From: Ottowia sp. SB7-C50
GTDB taxonomy: Bacteria > Pseudomonadota > Gammaproteobacteria > Burkholderiales > Burkholderiaceae_C
Assembly (NCBI RefSeq): GCF_033110285.1
Contig: NZ_CP136995.1
Location: 372,001-436,000, forward strand
Reading direction: 5' to 3'
DNA length: 64,000 nt
Of the stretch, positions 35,518 through 43,844 are shown one piece after another. The translations under genes were made by a program, and so were the position numbers. Positions within the stretch are counted from its first letter, which is position 1, and every line of letters begins with the position of its first letter. The notes under the pieces were generated by a model. The model was given only the letters and a program-made list of their open reading frames with translations. It was not told the origin of the DNA and did no database searches.

Positions 35518-36222
35518 ATGGCGAACATCCTGGTGGTTGACGACGAGCTCGGCATTCGGGATCTCCTGTCGGACATCCTCAATGACGAAGGCCATACCGT
35601 CGAACTTGCCGAGAACGCCGCGCAGGCACGCCTGGCGCGTCAGTCCGCCCGTCCCGATCTGGTGCTGCTGGACATCTGGATGCCCGACACCGACGGCGTG
35701 ACGCTGCTGAAGGAATGGCGCGGCACCGGCCTGCTGACCATGCCGGTGATCATGATGAGCGGGCATGCCACCATCGACACGGCCGTCGAGGCCACGCGAA
35801 TCGGCGCGCAGTCCTTCCTCGAAAAACCCATCACGCTGCAAAAGCTGCTGAAGGCCGTCGACCAGGCGCTGTCGCGCGACGCCGCATCGCGCAAGCCCGC
35901 CGTCGAAGCCGCAGACGCCCAGGCGCCAGCAGCTTCATCGTCAGACCTGACCGTCGAAGCCGCCATGATGGGCGGCCAGACACTGCCCGCGGCCGTCGAC
36001 CTGAGCCCCCAGGGCCAGCAGACCTTCGATCTCGACAAGCCCCTGCGTGACGCCCGCGATGCATTCGAAAAGGCGTACTTCGAATTCCACCTGGCCAAGG
36101 AAGGCGGCTCCATGACGCGCGTCGCCGAGAAAACCGGGCTGGAGCGCACCCACCTCTATCGCAAGCTCAAGCAGCTCGGGGTGGATCTGTCCCGCGGCCG
36201 GCGTGCCTCCTCTGTCCCTTGA
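35518..36222 (+). CDS. NtrX-like response regulator lacking the AAA+ domain
   Basis: 234 residues from ATG 35518. The N-terminal receiver domain has acidic pocket VVDDELG, phospho-acceptor Asp in LVLLDIWMPDTDG, the MMSGHATIDTAVEATRIGAQ segment and Lys in FLEKP. A long Ala-rich linker leads to a C-terminal Fis-type helix-turn-helix (SMTRVAEKTGLERTHLYRKL). The sigma-54 AAA+ ATPase domain of true NtrX/NtrC (ESELFGHE... motif) is absent; this short form (about 230 residues) is known in Burkholderiales. It therefore cannot activate sigma-54 polymerase in the standard way. Confidence 0.88.
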   Translation: MANILVVDDELGIRDLLSDILNDEGHTVELAENAAQARLARQSARPDLVLLDIWMPDTDGVTLLKEWRGTGLLTMPVIMMSGHATIDTAVEATRIGAQSFLEKPITLQKLLKAVDQALSRDAASRKPAVEAADAQAPAASSSDLTVEAAMMGGQTLPAAVDLSPQGQQTFDLDKPLRDARDAFEKAYFEFHLAKEGGSMTRVAEKTGLERTHLYRKLKQLGVDLSRGRRASSVP

Positions 36223-36246
36223 AGAGCGCCGATCGAGTGCTATAAT
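36219..36246 (+). promoter_or_regulatory. tRNA-Phe promoter
   Basis: TTGAAG, 16 bp, then a perfect TATAAT at 36241-36246, 12 bp ahead of the tRNA. The -35 overlaps the response-regulator stop codon. Confidence 0.75.
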
Positions 36247-36258
36247 CACCCGCTTACT

Positions 36259-36334
36259 GGCCCGGTAGCTCAGTTGGTAGAGCAGCGGATTGAAAATCCG
36301 CGTGTCGGTGGTTCGATTCCGCCCCAGGCCACCA
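36259..36334 (+). tRNA. tRNA-Phe(GAA) with an acceptor-stem mismatch
   Basis: 76 bases with encoded ACCA. The anticodon loop TTGAAAA gives GAA. Six of seven acceptor pairs are Watson-Crick, but the fifth is C36263 opposite A36326. A mobile region begins right after the gene, so the 3' part may have been replaced by an integrating element's copy. Confidence 0.93.
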
Positions 36335-36342
36335 AAATTCAG

Positions 36343-36371
36343 CGCCCAACTGTTCTCAGTTGGGCGTTTTC
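36343..36371 (+). terminator. Terminator after tRNA-Phe
   Basis: CGCCCAACTG-TTCT-CAGTTGGGCG, a perfect 10-bp stem, followed by TTTTCATTT. The 36372-36597 stretch after it has no convincing gene. Confidence 0.85.
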
Positions 36372-36597
36372 ATTTGCGCTTCCCGCATGACACGCGGGGT
36401 TCCCGCACATTCTGCGTGTGCGACCGGGGTCCTATGGCCTGGCAGGAACAACCCCGGTTGCCCTCCGTTCTGCCCTCTCTTCTCTCGAAATCGGCGCTAA
36501 CTTCTTCGCCTTGGCACACGCACATGGCCTTTTGCGACCATGATTTGCGCGCGTGCCATCGCCATTCGTTGTCGGGCGAGCTTGGAGCAGCAGTCCA

Positions 36598-37549
36598 TCA
36601 CGCCAGAACTGCCGCCGCGCAAGGCATGGAATACAAGCCTGCGCGTTGCTGCGTGACCACGAGCGCAACGTAGGCCGCCAGCCGAGCCTCGTACTCCGGC
36701 TTGCCCTTGTCCCTCGACTTGATCTTGAACAGGTCAATTGGCTTGTCGCTCTTCTGGCCGGCGCGCTGCATGATCCTTTCGCCGTCCACCTCGGCCCCCC
36801 TTGAACGACCAGAGCGCTTCGAACACCTTGGCCTGACCTTGCGTGAAATGGATCGGCGTGGACTGCACGTTCGGCAGCGTTGCCCACTTGAAGTCCGCCG
36901 AGAACGGCCCGTTCACCGGCGCGGCCGGATCGGCCACTACTGGCGCTGCAGACGGTACCGAGGGAATGAACGTGATCCCACCACCATAGAACGTGAACCG
37001 TTCTTCCAGCGCCAGCCATTCCACGCCGGAGCCGAAGGGTGATCCACGAGTCGTGCGCGGCCTGGGGGTGATGACCAGGATGTTGCTTCCCGCCACCCGC
37101 ACACGATCCAGCAAGGTCGGCTCATGCAGCACTCGCGTCAGATCGCGGGCCAGCACAACCGGAGAGCGGCGGGCGTCACCGAGTCGCCAAGCACCGTCGC
37201 CCAAGTCATCGATGCCGTCGCGGCTCTCGATGTCGAGCGCGAGGCGCATTTTCTGCCGCAGCCAGTCTTCATCCAGGGCCAACGCCGCACCGTCGCTTGC
37301 TTCGACGGGCACCTGTCCACAATCCGGGCATCGGCAGATTCGACCTCTCCGGCCGTCACTCCAGACCTGCACCCGGTGCTGCTGGCAATGGGGGCAGAGC
37401 ACAAAAGACTGATCCACCACCTTTGGCCTGACGGCTTTGCCGAGCGCAGACAGAGCAGATACCTCGCGTGTCGACAGCGTGGCAAGCAGCACCGGCGTGC
37501 CGCCCGCGAACAGGCGGCAAACCAAGGCCCAGGCATCGTGCGTCACCAT
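36598..37549 (-). CDS. Uncharacterised protein with Zn-ribbon-like cysteines, +1 frameshift in C6 run
   Basis: About 316 residues after removing one base from the six-C run at 36795-36800 (G in the gene), which joins ALWSFKGAEVDGERIMQR and continues to the stop at 36598; total length is three n plus one. Residues about 50-80 hold CPHCQQHRVQVW...CRCPDCG, a four-cysteine zinc-ribbon pattern. The middle has LVITPRPRTTRGSPFGSGVE-like beta-rich sequence; the C-terminus (FTQGQAKVFEALWSFKG) looks like a helical, possibly winged-helix segment. No family is recognised. Its start lies three bases after the stop of the gene at 37553, so the two form an operon and probably a functional pair. Confidence 0.7.
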
Positions 37550-37552
37550 TGA

Positions 37553-38789
37553 TCAGTCCTCGAAGGCCGATGAGGAACTGACGGCGTCGGTCTCCGGCGG
37601 CAATTCCTGGGCACTGAGGGTCTGGCCCTTCTGCAAGATGCCCACCGCGACCAGGTAACCCTCCAGCTGCGCCTGCATATTGGCGTCGAACTTGTGCAGG
37701 TTCAGCCGACCTTTGCTGGTCACTTCGATGGTGACCACCTTGGGGCGGGTCCTGCCCGGCTCGGGCGGGTAATAGAGATTGACCTGTGCCGCTGTCACTG
37801 CCCACTGACCTTCCAGCGGGCCAGGCAGCTTCTCCTTCAGCAGATCGTGCACCGAGCGTTGCTGGCTGGATTGCATCGCCGTGCATTCGATCTTCAGCGC
37901 CGTGTCGGGGCTGAGCAAGGTGAGTGCCTTGAGCTGCACCATCGAAAAGCCGTCCTCAAAGACCTCCGGCACATCGAATCCGGTGCGCAGCATCGACAAA
38001 TCCAGCGTCGGCGACTTGATTTTGTGAGCACTCGCCTTCACGCCCAGCACATGCTCGGCGAAGGCCTCGACCAGCATCTGCTGGTACTTGGCGCCGCCGC
38101 GCACCAGCGTGCGCACGACACCGGTGGACTTGGCGTACTCCAACACCATGTGGATGTTGGGGTTGCCGACCCGGCGCTTCAGGGTCGCGCCCTCGAACTC
38201 CAGGCGCAACATCGCCATGTCCTTGACATGGACCGACAACAGGAACACCCCCCGGGCTACGCTCGACCAAGTGCGCCACGCTGCCGTCTCCGCATTGCAG
38301 TTCGCGCTTGTAGAAGGCAGAGATGGCGTGACGCAACGCAGTCAGATTGGCATCCGAACCGTTCGGTTGGCGCTTCAAGCCAAGATCGTATTGCTGCGTC
38401 TGCTGCCCATGCTGCTCCCAAAAGCTGAAGTCATAGGCACGCTCGAAGAGCGCCGGGTGGTGGACGTAGAGCCAGAAGGAACGGTGGACGTCACTTGCGC
38501 ACAGCGTCAGGCCCGCCAAAGCGGCACCGTCGGTCACAGCCGCCTCAAACATCGCCTGCTTACCTGCCGCGTCGCCCAACTGAACGCTGGCCATGAGGTT
38601 GGCCGTCATCCGGTCGCGGGCAGCAATGTCGGGCCAGACCTTGACCGCCTCAACCAAAAACTGGCTGGTCTCCGGTGTGTCATCCCATGCAAAGCCATCG
38701 GGCACCGGCAGGCTGTGGGTGGTCAGAAAGTCGCGCAGCGTGGCATCCACCGGCAGCTCGAGCATCACGTCGACAAAGGTCTTCTTCAT
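37553..38789 (-). CDS. Uncharacterised island protein, +1 frameshift in C6 run
   Basis: Starts MKKTFVDVMLELPVDATLRD, with an AAAGGA site just upstream. The frame shifts at the six-C run 38248-38253; removing one base joins LVERSPGVFLLSVHVKDMAM and runs to TDAVSSSSAFED, giving about 411 residues. The N-terminal half is helical (DRMTANLMASVQLGDAAGK, SFWEQHGQQTQQYDLGLK); the C-terminal half includes ECTAMQSSQQRSVHDLLKEK and beta-rich TRPKVVTIEVTSKGRLNLH. No domain is recognised and no membrane segment is visible. It is first of a two-gene operon divergent from an XRE/ImmA pair, with matched operator-like words at both promoters. Confidence 0.7.
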
Positions 38790-38893
38790 CTTGATCGTCC
38801 TTTCTGGATCGGCGTCGAAGGTCTGCGACCGATGTACGGACTGCACTGGCCAGCGACTGGGTTACTGAACACGAACCTCGCACAAGTAAAGTG

Positions 38894-38983
38894 GCGAGAT
38901 ACAAGTGCGATTCTGAACCTCGGATTTCCGCTTGTCAATCAACGTGGTACATCTAGACCCAATGTGTATCTCGCGGCTATACT
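38894..38983. promoter_or_regulatory. Divergent promoters with a shared 10-bp operator word
   Basis: TGTATCTCGC occurs on the plus strand at 38965-38974, three bases before TATACT (38978-38983), and on the minus strand at 38894-38903, three bases before TTTACT. Both copies occupy the same place between -35 and -10 of opposite promoters. This is the layout of a repressor site controlling both operons, most simply bound by the XRE protein at 39035. Confidence 0.6.
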
Positions 38984-39034
38984 GGCGGTCTTGTTTTTGT
39001 TAACTGACTGTTTTTCCCCAACAGGAGCATCGCT

Positions 39035-39364
39035 ATGGCTTCAGCGTTCGGAGCACGCCTGCGACGCTTACGCGAGGCGAAGAAATTGACCTTGCAACAG
39101 GTCGCCGACGAAGTCGGCTGTACCAAGGCGTACATATGGGAACTGGAGATGAAGGACGGTCAGCGTCCCTCCGCTGAACGGGTCCAGGCCCTGGCCAGGG
39201 TACTGGGCGTGACGATGGAGGACATCATGGGCGAGCCCATCGAACAGGTTCCTCAGGCCAGTCCAGAAGATGTGGCCTTCTTCCGCGAGTACGCCGGAAT
39301 GACGGACGAGGAGAAGGATCGCTACCGTCAGGCCCTCAAAATCATGTTCCCTGACAAGAGCTAA
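39035..39364 (+). CDS. XRE-family helix-turn-helix regulator
   Basis: 109 residues. The N-terminal HTH (RLRRLREAKKLTLQQVADEV, GCTKAYIWELEMKDGQRPSA, ERVQALARVLGVTMEDIMG) is a typical Cro/CI domain with a short C-terminal helical tail for dimerisation. The start ATG follows CAGGAGC. It precedes an ImmA/IrrE protease by 13 bp; such pairs commonly form a repressor and its cleaving antirepressor. It probably binds the repeated TGTATCTCGC words in the divergent promoter region. Confidence 0.9.
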   Translation: MASAFGARLRRLREAKKLTLQQVADEVGCTKAYIWELEMKDGQRPSAERVQALARVLGVTMEDIMGEPIEQVPQASPEDVAFFREYAGMTDEEKDRYRQALKIMFPDKS

Positions 39365-39377
39365 GGCGGTCTGACAA

Positions 39378-40307
39378 TTGAGCGCATCCCAGCCCCTCAC
39401 CGGTTCCATCGCGGCCAGCACAGTCTTGAAATGGTTGCGGGCCTGGCACGCCGACGGCATGCCGGATGCAGTGGATCTGGAAGTTGTCCGGCAGATGCTT
39501 CCGGAGACGCCTTACGGCAAAGGGGTGCGGGAGATCAAAGCTCCGATGGTGCTGGACATCAATAGCTGCGAAGGCATGCTGGTACGCAGCCCACAGGACA
39601 CCGCAGAATGGGGCATCTTCTATAACGGCAAGGCAAACCCAGAGCGCCAGCGTTTCACCATCGCTCACGAACTGGGCCATTTCATTCTCCACCGCGATCA
39701 GCGGCAAAGCTTCAACTGCGACAAGGAAAGCGTGTACTCCGGCGCTGACACCATCCGTGTCATCGAACGTGAGGCGGACGACTTTGCCAGCAACCTGCTG
39801 ATGCCTGGCGACTTGCTGCGCGAGTGGATCTCGAACCAGCGCATCGACTTGCATGTCCTGAGCGCCCTTGCCAAACGGTTCCAGGTGTCGTTCGAGGCGC
39901 TGTGCATTCGGTTCATCAAATTCACCACGCAGCGGGCAATCCTTGTCTATTGGGACAACGGTTTCGTAAAGTACGAATGGCGCAGCAGCAGCGCGGTCAA
40001 GACGCGCGCCCGCATTCGGCGCACTGACGATCCGCAGGAACCATTACCCGGCACCCTGGCTGCTGATTCCACCGTTGAGCAGGAGTGGGATGGCACGGAG
40101 ATGTCTGCCGCGATCTGGTGCCCGGAGGAGGCACCACACATGAAGTTGCGCGAGTTCAAGCACAGCTACACCACAGGAGATCGCGTCCTGACCCTTTTGC
40201 TACTGGAAAGTGCTGAACCACGGTCATGGGATCGGTCTTGGCAAGACGGCGAGAGCTTTGACAGCTTCGATCAGTTCGTCTCGAACGGGCAATTGCCAGT
40301 ACGGTGA
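39378..40307 (+). CDS. ImmA/IrrE-family metallo-endopeptidase
   Basis: 309 residues from TTG 39378. The zinc-binding HExxH is in RFTIAHELGHFILHRDQ near residue 100, with the third ligand region in EREADDFASNLLMPGDLL, exactly the ImmA/IrrE pattern. The C-terminal half carries an additional basic domain (KTRARIRRTDD and after). By analogy with ImmA-ImmR, it would cleave the adjacent XRE repressor when a damage or infection signal arrives. Its stop overlaps the GTG start of the next gene. Confidence 0.88.
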   Translation: MSASQPLTGSIAASTVLKWLRAWHADGMPDAVDLEVVRQMLPETPYGKGVREIKAPMVLDINSCEGMLVRSPQDTAEWGIFYNGKANPERQRFTIAHELGHFILHRDQRQSFNCDKESVYSGADTIRVIEREADDFASNLLMPGDLLREWISNQRIDLHVLSALAKRFQVSFEALCIRFIKFTTQRAILVYWDNGFVKYEWRSSSAVKTRARIRRTDDPQEPLPGTLAADSTVEQEWDGTEMSAAIWCPEEAPHMKLREFKHSYTTGDRVLTLLLLESAEPRSWDRSWQDGESFDSFDQFVSNGQLPVR

Positions 40308-41176
40308 GTCCCTCAATGACAGGTTTACCGATCCAACCCATAGATGAAGAACTGCAGACCTTGCAACGCGAGGTGCAACGAATGCTGGGCCGTTGTCTCT
40401 TGCGTCTGCAGCAGTACGAAAAATTGATGAAGGCCATCGTGGCCCACCACGAAATCTCCGCGTCAGGATCACCCCTCGAATCGAACGAGGCGGAGCGCAT
40501 TGCGGATGCCGCAAACAAGACTCTGGGTACGTTGGTTGGCACGCTGCTCGGAACGTATGTCACCAGCGGCGACCAAGACGAGGTCGCCGAACCAGATGCG
40601 CCCGACAACATCATCTCGTTCAAGATGAAGATGAGCTTGCGGATGTCTGCCGAGGATTTCGATACGACGCAAAACGATCTGAAGGAACTGGTTCTGCTGC
40701 GGAACAACCTGGTGCACCACTTTATCGACCAGCACGACCTTTGGAGTCTGGACGGATGCCGTGGTGCGCAAGAGTCCTTGGCCGCGGCCTACAGTCGCGT
40801 CGATCAACACTTTGAGCAACTGCGAGGCTGGGCGGAGCACATGGATCAGGCCCGTCGTCTGGCGGCGGAGTTTGCCCGGTCCGATGCCTTCCGCGATCTG
40901 GTGATCAACGGCATAGCGCCGGATGGCTCGGTGGATTGGCCCGCAGCCGGAATTGTTCGCGCATTGCGTGAAGCGGCAGATCAGTTGGCTGTCGACGAGT
41001 GGACGCCGGTCGCTACTGCTGGACGATGGATTGCAGAACGGTATCCCGATCAACTGCCGGCCAAGTATGGGTGCAGCAGTTGGCGGCAGGTCGTGCACGA
41101 ATCCCGCCTTTTCGAGCTTCGGTATCGGGAAGTGAATGGCCAGCGCGCGGCTTGGTATAGGTCCAAAGAGACATAG
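40304..41176 (+). CDS. Probable OST-HTH/LOTUS-domain protein
   Basis: 290 residues from GTG 40304 (ATG 40316 is an alternative). The first 180 residues are helical with a HEPN-like flavour (NDLKELVLLRNNLVHHFIDQ contains R-N-x-x-H-H, similar to RNase HEPN motifs). The C-terminal 75 residues (TAGRWIAERYPDQLPAKYGC, SSWRQVVHESRLFELRYREV) resemble the LOTUS/OST-HTH winged helix, which binds RNA in known families. If both readings hold it would be an RNA-targeting protein. It is the last gene of the XRE-ImmA operon. Family assignment is from memory and moderate. Confidence 0.55.
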   Translation: MSPSMTGLPIQPIDEELQTLQREVQRMLGRCLLRLQQYEKLMKAIVAHHEISASGSPLESNEAERIADAANKTLGTLVGTLLGTYVTSGDQDEVAEPDAPDNIISFKMKMSLRMSAEDFDTTQNDLKELVLLRNNLVHHFIDQHDLWSLDGCRGAQESLAAAYSRVDQHFEQLRGWAEHMDQARRLAAEFARSDAFRDLVINGIAPDGSVDWPAAGIVRALREAADQLAVDEWTPVATAGRWIAERYPDQLPAKYGCSSWRQVVHESRLFELRYREVNGQRAAWYRSKET

Positions 41177-41265
41177 CGCCAAACCCGCGCACTCACGCTA
41201 AATCACGTTACGCGAAGTGCCCTTGGTTTCTAGCATGAGCAGCGTTTTCCATCGGAACGCTTGCC

Positions 41266-41481
41266 ATGACAGAAATCGAACTTATCTCCATTTGCACATC
41301 ACCTGAACGGCCACGGCACGGGCATCAAGAAATCGCTGATCTCTTGGCTGCTGCGCTGTTGCGCCTTCGTGTCCGCCAATCGCGCGACATCCCACAAAAC
41401 AGCGAACACGTTTGCCTTGGCTTCCCCGGCCAACAGCGCGTGAATGCGAACCCCGATCACAACAACGGAGTTCGCCCATGA
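41266..41481 (+). CDS. Small protein upstream of DUF2924
   Basis: 71 residues starting MTEIELISICTSPERPRHGH. It has a helical segment (QEIADLLAAALLRLRVRQ) and no other recognisable feature. The stop TGA overlaps the ATG of the DUF2924 gene in an ATGA junction, and the pair leads into the recombinase operon. Short genes of this type accompany DUF2924/recombinase sets in other prophages as I recall; function unknown. Confidence 0.65.
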   Translation: MTEIELISICTSPERPRHGHQEIADLLAAALLRLRVRQSRDIPQNSEHVCLGFPGQQRVNANPDHNNGVRP

Positions 41482-41951
41482 CAGCACACGCAACCTCACC
41501 AACGCCCGCCTCAGTCGCCGCCCGCGTCGCGGCTATTCCACATCTTTCGATGGATGATCTTTGGGCTCTCTGGGACGACCATTTCGATGAACGGCCGAAT
41601 CACCACCATCGGGTCTGGTTGGAAAGTCGCCTGGCCTACCGGATGCAAGAGCGCGCGTTTGGCGGTTTGAAACCGTCACTGCGCAAGAAGCTTGAGGAGG
41701 TTGGCGAAACCGGCATCTTGCCCAAGCAACTGCGCGGCGATAGCCAACGCCTACTGCCCGGTACCGTCCTGACACGCATCTACGACGACATTGAACATCG
41801 TGTGCTGGTGCGCGGATCGAATGATTTCGAGTACCAGGGGCAACGCTTCAAGAGCCTGTCCGCTGTAGCCAAACGCATCACGGGCAGTCACTGGTCAGGT
41901 CCTGTGTTCTTTGGCTTGAAGGCACCAGCTTCGAAGAAGGGGGCGGTATGA
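41478..41951 (+). CDS. DUF2924 family protein
   Basis: 157 residues from ATG 41478 (longer frames run into the small gene upstream). The conserved core is MDDLWALWDDHFDERPN, WLESRLAYRMQERAFGGLKP, then a C-terminal beta-rich half GTVLTRIYDDIEHRVLVRGS, FEYQGQRFKSLSAVAKRITG and SHWSGPVFFGL. The last part resembles DNA-binding domains seen in phage and restriction proteins. DUF2924 genes are habitually found immediately upstream of large serine recombinases, as here (ATGA overlap). A role as recombination directionality factor or accessory is a reasonable guess. Confidence 0.82.
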   Translation: MTAHATSPTPASVAARVAAIPHLSMDDLWALWDDHFDERPNHHHRVWLESRLAYRMQERAFGGLKPSLRKKLEEVGETGILPKQLRGDSQRLLPGTVLTRIYDDIEHRVLVRGSNDFEYQGQRFKSLSAVAKRITGSHWSGPVFFGLKAPASKKGAV

Positions 41952-43360
41952 GCTCAGTGCGTCGAAATCAAACTCCCGCAGTCACACCAAAGAAGCGCTG
42001 CGCCGTCTACACCCGCAAGTCCACTGACGAAGGCCTCGATCAGGAATACAACAGCCTCGAGGCACAGCGTGATGCAGGCTTGGCCTTCATTGCCAGCCAA
42101 CGGCATGAAGGCTGGATAGCCGTCGACGACGGATACGACGACGGCGGCTACTCGGGCGGCAACATGGAACGGCCCGGGTTGCGCCGCCTGATGATCGACA
42201 TCGAGGCGGGGAAGATCGATACCGTGGTCGTCTACAAAATCGACCGCCTCACGCGCAGCCTGCCGGACTTCGCAAAGCTGGTCGAGGTTTTCGACCGCAA
42301 CCGCGTCTCCTTTGTCGCAGTCACGCAGCAGTTCAACACCACCACATCGATGGGGCGATTGACGCTCAACATCCTTTTGTCATTCGCGCAGTTCGAACGC
42401 GAGGTCACCGGCGAACGCATCCGCGACAAGATCGCCGCCAGCAAGGCCAAGGGCATGTGGATGGGCGGAGTCCCGCCTCTTGGATACGACGTGGTCGAAC
42501 GCAAGCTCGTCATCAATGAACGTGAAGCCGCGCTGGTGCGTGACATCTTCCGCCGCTATGCCGAGCACGGCTCGGCTGCGCGACTCGTCCGCGAATTGGA
42601 AATCGAAGGGCATACCACCAAGGCATGGGTCACCCAGTCCGGTCGGGAGCGATTGGGGCGCAGCATCGATCAGCAGTACCTCTTTACCTTGCTACGTAAC
42701 CGCATTTACCTCGGTGAAATCTGCAATCACGAGACGTGGTACTCGGCCCAGCACGACCCCATCATTTCTCAAGAATTGTGGGACGGGGCACACGCCTTCA
42801 TTGAGAGGCGAAAGCAGGCACCGCGCGAACACCGAGCCAAGCATCCGGCACTGCTGGCGGGACTTCTGTTTGCACCGGATGGCCAACGGATGTTGCACTC
42901 CTTCGTCAAAAAGAAAAATGGTCGGCAGTACCGCTACTACGTGCCTTACCTGCACAAGCGGCGCAACGCCGGTGCCAGCCTGGCTCCACATACTCCGGAC
43001 GTGGGCCACCTGCCAGCCGCCGAGATCGAAGATGCCGTGTTGGCGCAAATCCATGCTGCGCTCTCATCGCCGCAAATGCTGATCGCAGTGTGGAGATCCT
43101 GCCAGCAGCATCCGGCGGGGTCGACGCTGGACGAGGCACAGGTGGTGGTCGCCATGCAGCGCATCGGTGACGTGTGGTCGCAACTGTTCCCCGCCGAGCA
43201 GCAACGGATCACACGGCTGTTGATCGAACGCGTGCAACTACGCGGGCACGGCCTGGATATCGTTTGGCGGGAGGACGGTTGGATCGGATTCGGTGCGGAC
43301 ATCAGCACGCATCCCTTGATCGAAGAGTCCCAAGAGCGTGTCGAGGAGGCTTTGGCATGA
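41948..43360 (+). CDS. Large serine recombinase (resolvase/invertase type)
   Basis: 470 residues. The N-terminal catalytic domain has the Ser in RCAVYTRKSTDEGLDQEYNS (about residue 25), the conserved Arg in VVYKIDRLTRSLPDFAKLVE and the FVAVTQQFNTTTSMGRLTL segment with the second Arg. The recombinase domain (GYDVVERKLVINEREAALVR, about 190-290) follows. Zn-ribbon cysteines are not obvious in the C-terminal half. Such proteins integrate and excise phages and ICEs at specific att sites. It is the only integrase visible in the element, flanked by DUF2924 and the unknown gene at 43357 with 4-bp overlaps. Confidence 0.92.
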   Translation: MSSVRRNQTPAVTPKKRCAVYTRKSTDEGLDQEYNSLEAQRDAGLAFIASQRHEGWIAVDDGYDDGGYSGGNMERPGLRRLMIDIEAGKIDTVVVYKIDRLTRSLPDFAKLVEVFDRNRVSFVAVTQQFNTTTSMGRLTLNILLSFAQFEREVTGERIRDKIAASKAKGMWMGGVPPLGYDVVERKLVINEREAALVRDIFRRYAEHGSAARLVRELEIEGHTTKAWVTQSGRERLGRSIDQQYLFTLLRNRIYLGEICNHETWYSAQHDPIISQELWDGAHAFIERRKQAPREHRAKHPALLAGLLFAPDGQRMLHSFVKKKNGRQYRYYVPYLHKRRNAGASLAPHTPDVGHLPAAEIEDAVLAQIHAALSSPQMLIAVWRSCQQHPAGSTLDEAQVVVAMQRIGDVWSQLFPAEQQRITRLLIERVQLRGHGLDIVWREDGWIGFGADISTHPLIEESQERVEEALA

Positions 43361-43821
43361 ATGCCACGACCCACCAGCGCCAGCGCGCCGTCCGCATCGA
43401 GATTGGAGCCGAGGCGCGAAGTTATGTCAGCGAGGGGCAGCGGGTCACCTTGGTGCCCCTGACGATCAAGCGCCGCCAGAACCGGAAGCTGCTGATACCG
43501 CCAGCCCCCGAGATCGCGGACCGAATCGGTGGCTTCGATGTGCCGATGATCAAAACGCTGGGCAAGGCCTTCTACTGGAAGCGCTTGATCGACGATGGCA
43601 CCTACTCCACGACAACGGACTTGGCGCACGCCTTCAAAGTGGAACCGGGCTGGGCTGCCGAGGTCTTGCGCATGACCATGTTGGCCCCCGATATCGTGGA
43701 GGCGATATTCGAAGGACGTCAGCCACGCCACCTGAATCTGCACACCTTGCGTGGCCGCCAAGAGCAACTACCGCGCGATTGGGCTGCGCAGCGTCGATTG
43801 CTCGGTTTCTCCGACGCCTGA
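43357..43821 (+). CDS. Uncharacterised protein linked to the serine recombinase
   Basis: 154 residues from ATG 43357 (the longer frame is read-through). The N-terminus has TIKRRQNRKLLIPPAPE; the middle, VPMIKTLGKAFYWKRLIDDG followed by LAHAFKVEPGWAAEVLRMTM, looks like a helix-turn-helix recognition unit. The C-terminus is basic. Together with DUF2924 and the recombinase it forms a tightly overlapping three-gene operon, so it may be the directionality or accessory DNA-binding factor. No family name recognised. Confidence 0.65.
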   Translation: MNATTHQRQRAVRIEIGAEARSYVSEGQRVTLVPLTIKRRQNRKLLIPPAPEIADRIGGFDVPMIKTLGKAFYWKRLIDDGTYSTTTDLAHAFKVEPGWAAEVLRMTMLAPDIVEAIFEGRQPRHLNLHTLRGRQEQLPRDWAAQRRLLGFSDA

Positions 43822-43844
43822 TCTGCTTCCAGACACACCCGATG

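Noticed and set aside
36290..36673. A 127-codon frame downstream of and overlapping tRNA-Phe
   Set aside because: It overlaps the tRNA and its terminator and is not protein-like.
41948..43360. A transposase/IS element interpretation of the serine recombinase
   Set aside because: No terminal inverted repeats or target duplication were found, and the neighbouring genes are typical prophage partners.
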